Shown in pieces: positions 14,508-16,027 of a DNA stretch of 16,027 nt. The position numbers and the translations under genes are program-made. The notes under the pieces were generated by a model. It searched no databases, was not told the DNA's origin, and worked only from the letters and a program-made list of their open reading frames with translations. How positions within the stretch are numbered: the first letter of the stretch is position 1; every line of letters starts with the position of its first letter. Location: assembly GCA_017999215.1 (NCBI GenBank), contig JAGOBQ010000032.1, positions 1 to 16,027 on the forward strand. Direction: 5' to 3'. This DNA comes from Thermoanaerobaculia bacterium. GTDB lineage: Bacteria > Acidobacteriota > Thermoanaerobaculia > UBA5066.

Positions 14508-15167
14508 ATGACGAAGGCTCGACGAGGCCCGGTCGCGCCGTTCTGCGGGGCTGCCCGGGTGGCCCTGTCCCTCGGAATCGGAGCATGGCCGATCACGAAC
14601 GCGTGCAGCCACGGAAGAGTTCCCGTTGAGGCTCGCGCGGGAGACACTGAGGCTCCAGCCCGAGGAACCGAAGATCCCTCGAGGCAGGGCGACGTCGCGG
14701 TCCGGTTCCTCTCCGACCCGGCCGCAGCGGACATCAAGGTTGCCGAGACGGAGGAGTTCGCGCCCGCATCTCCCCGCTACGCGCCGTTGCCCCCATATCC
14801 GGCCGAGGCGCTTCGCGCTGGTGCCGGCTCCGCGATCGTCGCCATTCGGCTCCACCTTGACAAGGGGGGCTTCGTGATCGCCACGAGCGACAGTCCCCTT
14901 CTCGCTTCTTCAGGCGGCCCCCACCAGGATGCGTTTCGACAGGCTGCGGAAACGGCCGTCCGTCGCTGGAAGTTCTCATCGGCGCGCATAGACACCGTCG
15001 CTCCCGTTTCAGCGAGTACCGACCCGAACGAGCCGCGGCCTCTGCTCTCCACTCGCTACGTGCCAACGTACGTGGACTTCGCCTTTCAGTTCTCGGTCGT
15101 TGACGGTCAGGGCGTTGTGTCCCTGGGAGCCCCCGCGCCCGGCTCGGTCTCCACATCTCCGAAGTAG
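14508..15167 (+). CDS. Exported protein with a TonB-like C-terminal domain
   Basis: The 219-residue protein has an Arg-rich N-terminus, a short hydrophobic stretch (ARVALSLGIGAWPI, about 16-29) and then TNAC-33, which could be a poor lipobox or simply the end of a signal or anchor. A low-complexity acidic linker follows (about 40-85). The TonB C-terminal-type domain starts with PLPPYPAEALRAG (93-105), continues with a beta-strand VAIRLHLDKGGFV and helix DAFRQAAETAVRRWKF (141-156), and ends with the strand YVDFAFQFSVVDG. The long Pro-Lys/Pro-Glu spacer of true TonB is missing, so it need not energise a receptor; single TonB-CTD proteins are common in Acidobacteriota and often uncharacterised. 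It starts five bases after the ATPase stop with only a weak AAGG, suggesting translational coupling. A role in sensing, receptor gating or immunity for the peptide is speculation. Confidence 0.75.
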   Translation: MTKARRGPVAPFCGAARVALSLGIGAWPITNACSHGRVPVEARAGDTEAPARGTEDPSRQGDVAVRFLSDPAAADIKVAETEEFAPASPRYAPLPPYPAEALRAGAGSAIVAIRLHLDKGGFVIATSDSPLLASSGGPHQDAFRQAAETAVRRWKFSSARIDTVAPVSASTDPNEPRPLLSTRYVPTYVDFAFQFSVVDGQGVVSLGAPAPGSVSTSPK

Positions 15168-15189
15168 GTGCCCGGATTTGCCGGGTCAC
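15168..15189 (+). terminator. Candidate terminator hairpin at the end of the operon
   Basis: Directly after the stop codon, GTG-CCCGG (15168-15175) can pair with CCGGG-(T)-CAC (15181-15189), giving an 8-bp stem with one bulged T and a 5-base loop (ATTTG). No T-run follows, which is common in GC-rich genomes that rely on Rho. It lies between two convergent genes. Confidence 0.45.
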
Positions 15190-15196
15190 CGCAGGT

Positions 15197-15305
15197 GCCT
15201 CCGGGAGGGCGACGGTCGGCTGTAGCGGAGGCGATCTGCGCGTGGAGGCCCGCACCGCGACGGGAACGGCGGGAGTCCCGGAGGCCGTCGACGGTGGCTG
15301 TAGCG
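15197..15305. repeat. Small repeats in the convergent intergenic region
   Basis: GACGGTCGGCTGTAGCG (15211-15227) recurs as GACGGTGGCTGTAGCG (15290-15305), identical except for one missing base. A 10-base inverted pair, GCCTCCGGGA (15197-15206) and TCCCGGAGGC (15276-15285), accompanies the two copies. The unit may be a degenerate copy of a dispersed intergenic repeat or a relic of an insertion edge. No transposase or target duplication is visible. Confidence 0.5.
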
Positions 15306-15361
15306 CGGCTGTGTCGCCGTCTGCAGGAGGCAGAACGGGAGCGAGAAGAAAGCTGCTCCGC

Positions 15362-16027
15362 TCACCCCCGGAGCTTCGACAGCGCCTCGCTCAGGCTCTT
15401 CCGGAACGCCTCCGGGGCCTTCTCCTCGCGTGCGAGGAGGGCGGCGAGGTGGACGAGGGCCTGCCTCTGCGCCCTCACCGGGACGAAGGCCGCGGGGTCG
15501 ATGTGCGGGCCGTTCTTCCAGAGGGCGGCGTTCTCGGCCGCGAGGGCGGCGAGCCACGCCTCGAACGGCTTCGGGTCGAAGTCGGCACGCTTCGTGAGGG
15601 AGAGGAGGGCGAGGGCGAGCCGCTCGTCCTCGCCCCAGGCGTAGACGACGCCCGCGGTCCGGAGGCGCGTCGCGGTGGCCTCGACGATCCGGGCCTGGCC
15701 GGCCGGGGTGAGCTTCGGGTTGCGGCCGAGGAACTTCAGGACGTCGGCGGTGTGGGCGGCGGCGTGGACCCAGCCGGCGCCGGCGACGAAGCCGCGGGTG
15801 TCCTTCTCGGCGGTGAGGTACCGGGTCGTGGCGGCGAGGAGGTCCTCGAACGCCTCCTTCGTCATCCAGGGACTCTTCAGGTCGACCGCGGCGAGGATCG
15901 AGAGGGAGAGGGCCGAGAAGGAGCGCCCGTAGGCGGAGTCGGTCCCCGTCTCGCCGAGCCCTTTGCCTAAGCCCGCCTGAAGCCGGAGGCGGAGAGCCTC
16001 GAGGCCGTCGGGCGGGACGAGGCCCTG
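15362..16027 (-). CDS. DUF2785 family protein, 5' end outside the window
   Basis: The frame is open from the right edge of the window to a TGA at 15362-15364 (221 codons), so the gene is truncated at its start. An internal ATG at 15865 would split a conserved region: upstream of it AYGRSFSALSLSILAA matches the RSF motif of DUF2785 proteins. After it come RYLTAEKDTRGFV, the family hallmark GWVHAAAHTADVL and GEDERLALALL. Members are usually near 280-300 residues, so roughly 60-80 residues are missing. The helical, repeat-like architecture has no assigned activity. 49 of the 54 codons between 15866 and 16027 end in G or C, quite unlike the RiPP locus. It converges on the operon and probably has nothing to do with it. 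Confidence 0.85.
   Translation of the reverse strand, partial: QGLVPPDGLEALRLRLQAGLGKGLGETGTDSAYGRSFSALSLSILAAVDLKSPWMTKEAFEDLLAATTRYLTAEKDTRGFVAGAGWVHAAAHTADVLKFLGRNPKLTPAGQARIVEATATRLRTAGVVYAWGEDERLALALLSLTKRADFDPKPFEAWLAALAAENAALWKNGPHIDPAAFVPVRAQRQALVHLAALLAREEKAPEAFRKSLSEALSKLRG

Noticed and set aside
15168..15361. CRISPR array or tandem repeat array
   Set aside because: There are only two imperfect copies of a short unit and no regular spacers.

Overview
The window is about 16 kb of GC-rich bacterial DNA, most likely from an Acidobacteriota chromosome. That assignment is an inference. It rests on the GC-rich codon use and on an 827-residue duplicated FtsX/MacB-type permease of the ADOP kind (acidobacterial duplicated orphan permease).

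Left flank (1-4081). Here are the last codons of an unidentified gene, then an aldo/keto reductase on the minus strand. Divergent from it is a radical SAM protein whose likely cluster-binding cysteines are spaced CX11CX2C. Downstream lies a site-2-type membrane metalloprotease with two CBS domains. Almost every codon in these genes ends in G or C, as in ordinary housekeeping genes of such a genome.

Centre (4082-15189). This part looks like a complete peptide natural-product (RiPP) locus with visibly looser third-position GC than either flank. In order it holds: a possible 69-residue small protein; a short sensorless AraC-type regulator; a 57-residue precursor peptide; a radical SAM/SPASM maturase; the ADOP permease; a C39 peptidase-containing ABC exporter; a HlyD/MacA-type periplasmic adaptor; a MacB/LolD-type ATPase; and a periplasmic or lipid-anchored protein with a TonB-like C-terminal domain. 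The precursor has a textbook double-glycine leader (LTxxELxxxxGG), a glycine-rich spacer and a C-x-C-x-C-x-C tail. All these genes lie on the plus strand with short gaps, and the maturase and permease overlap by 4 bases, so the peptide and everything after it probably form one operon.

How it may work (inference). The maturase modifies the CxCxCxC tail while the leader is attached. The C39 domain cuts after Gly-Gly as the ABC exporter moves the core out. The adaptor, permease and ATPase form a MacAB-like pump for export through the outer membrane or for self-protection. The TonB-like protein has an envelope role that cannot be fixed from sequence. No outer-membrane channel (TolC type) is present in the window.

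Right flank (15190-16027). A short intergenic stretch with small repeats leads to a convergent, 5'-truncated DUF2785 gene, where codon use returns to almost exclusively G/C-ending.
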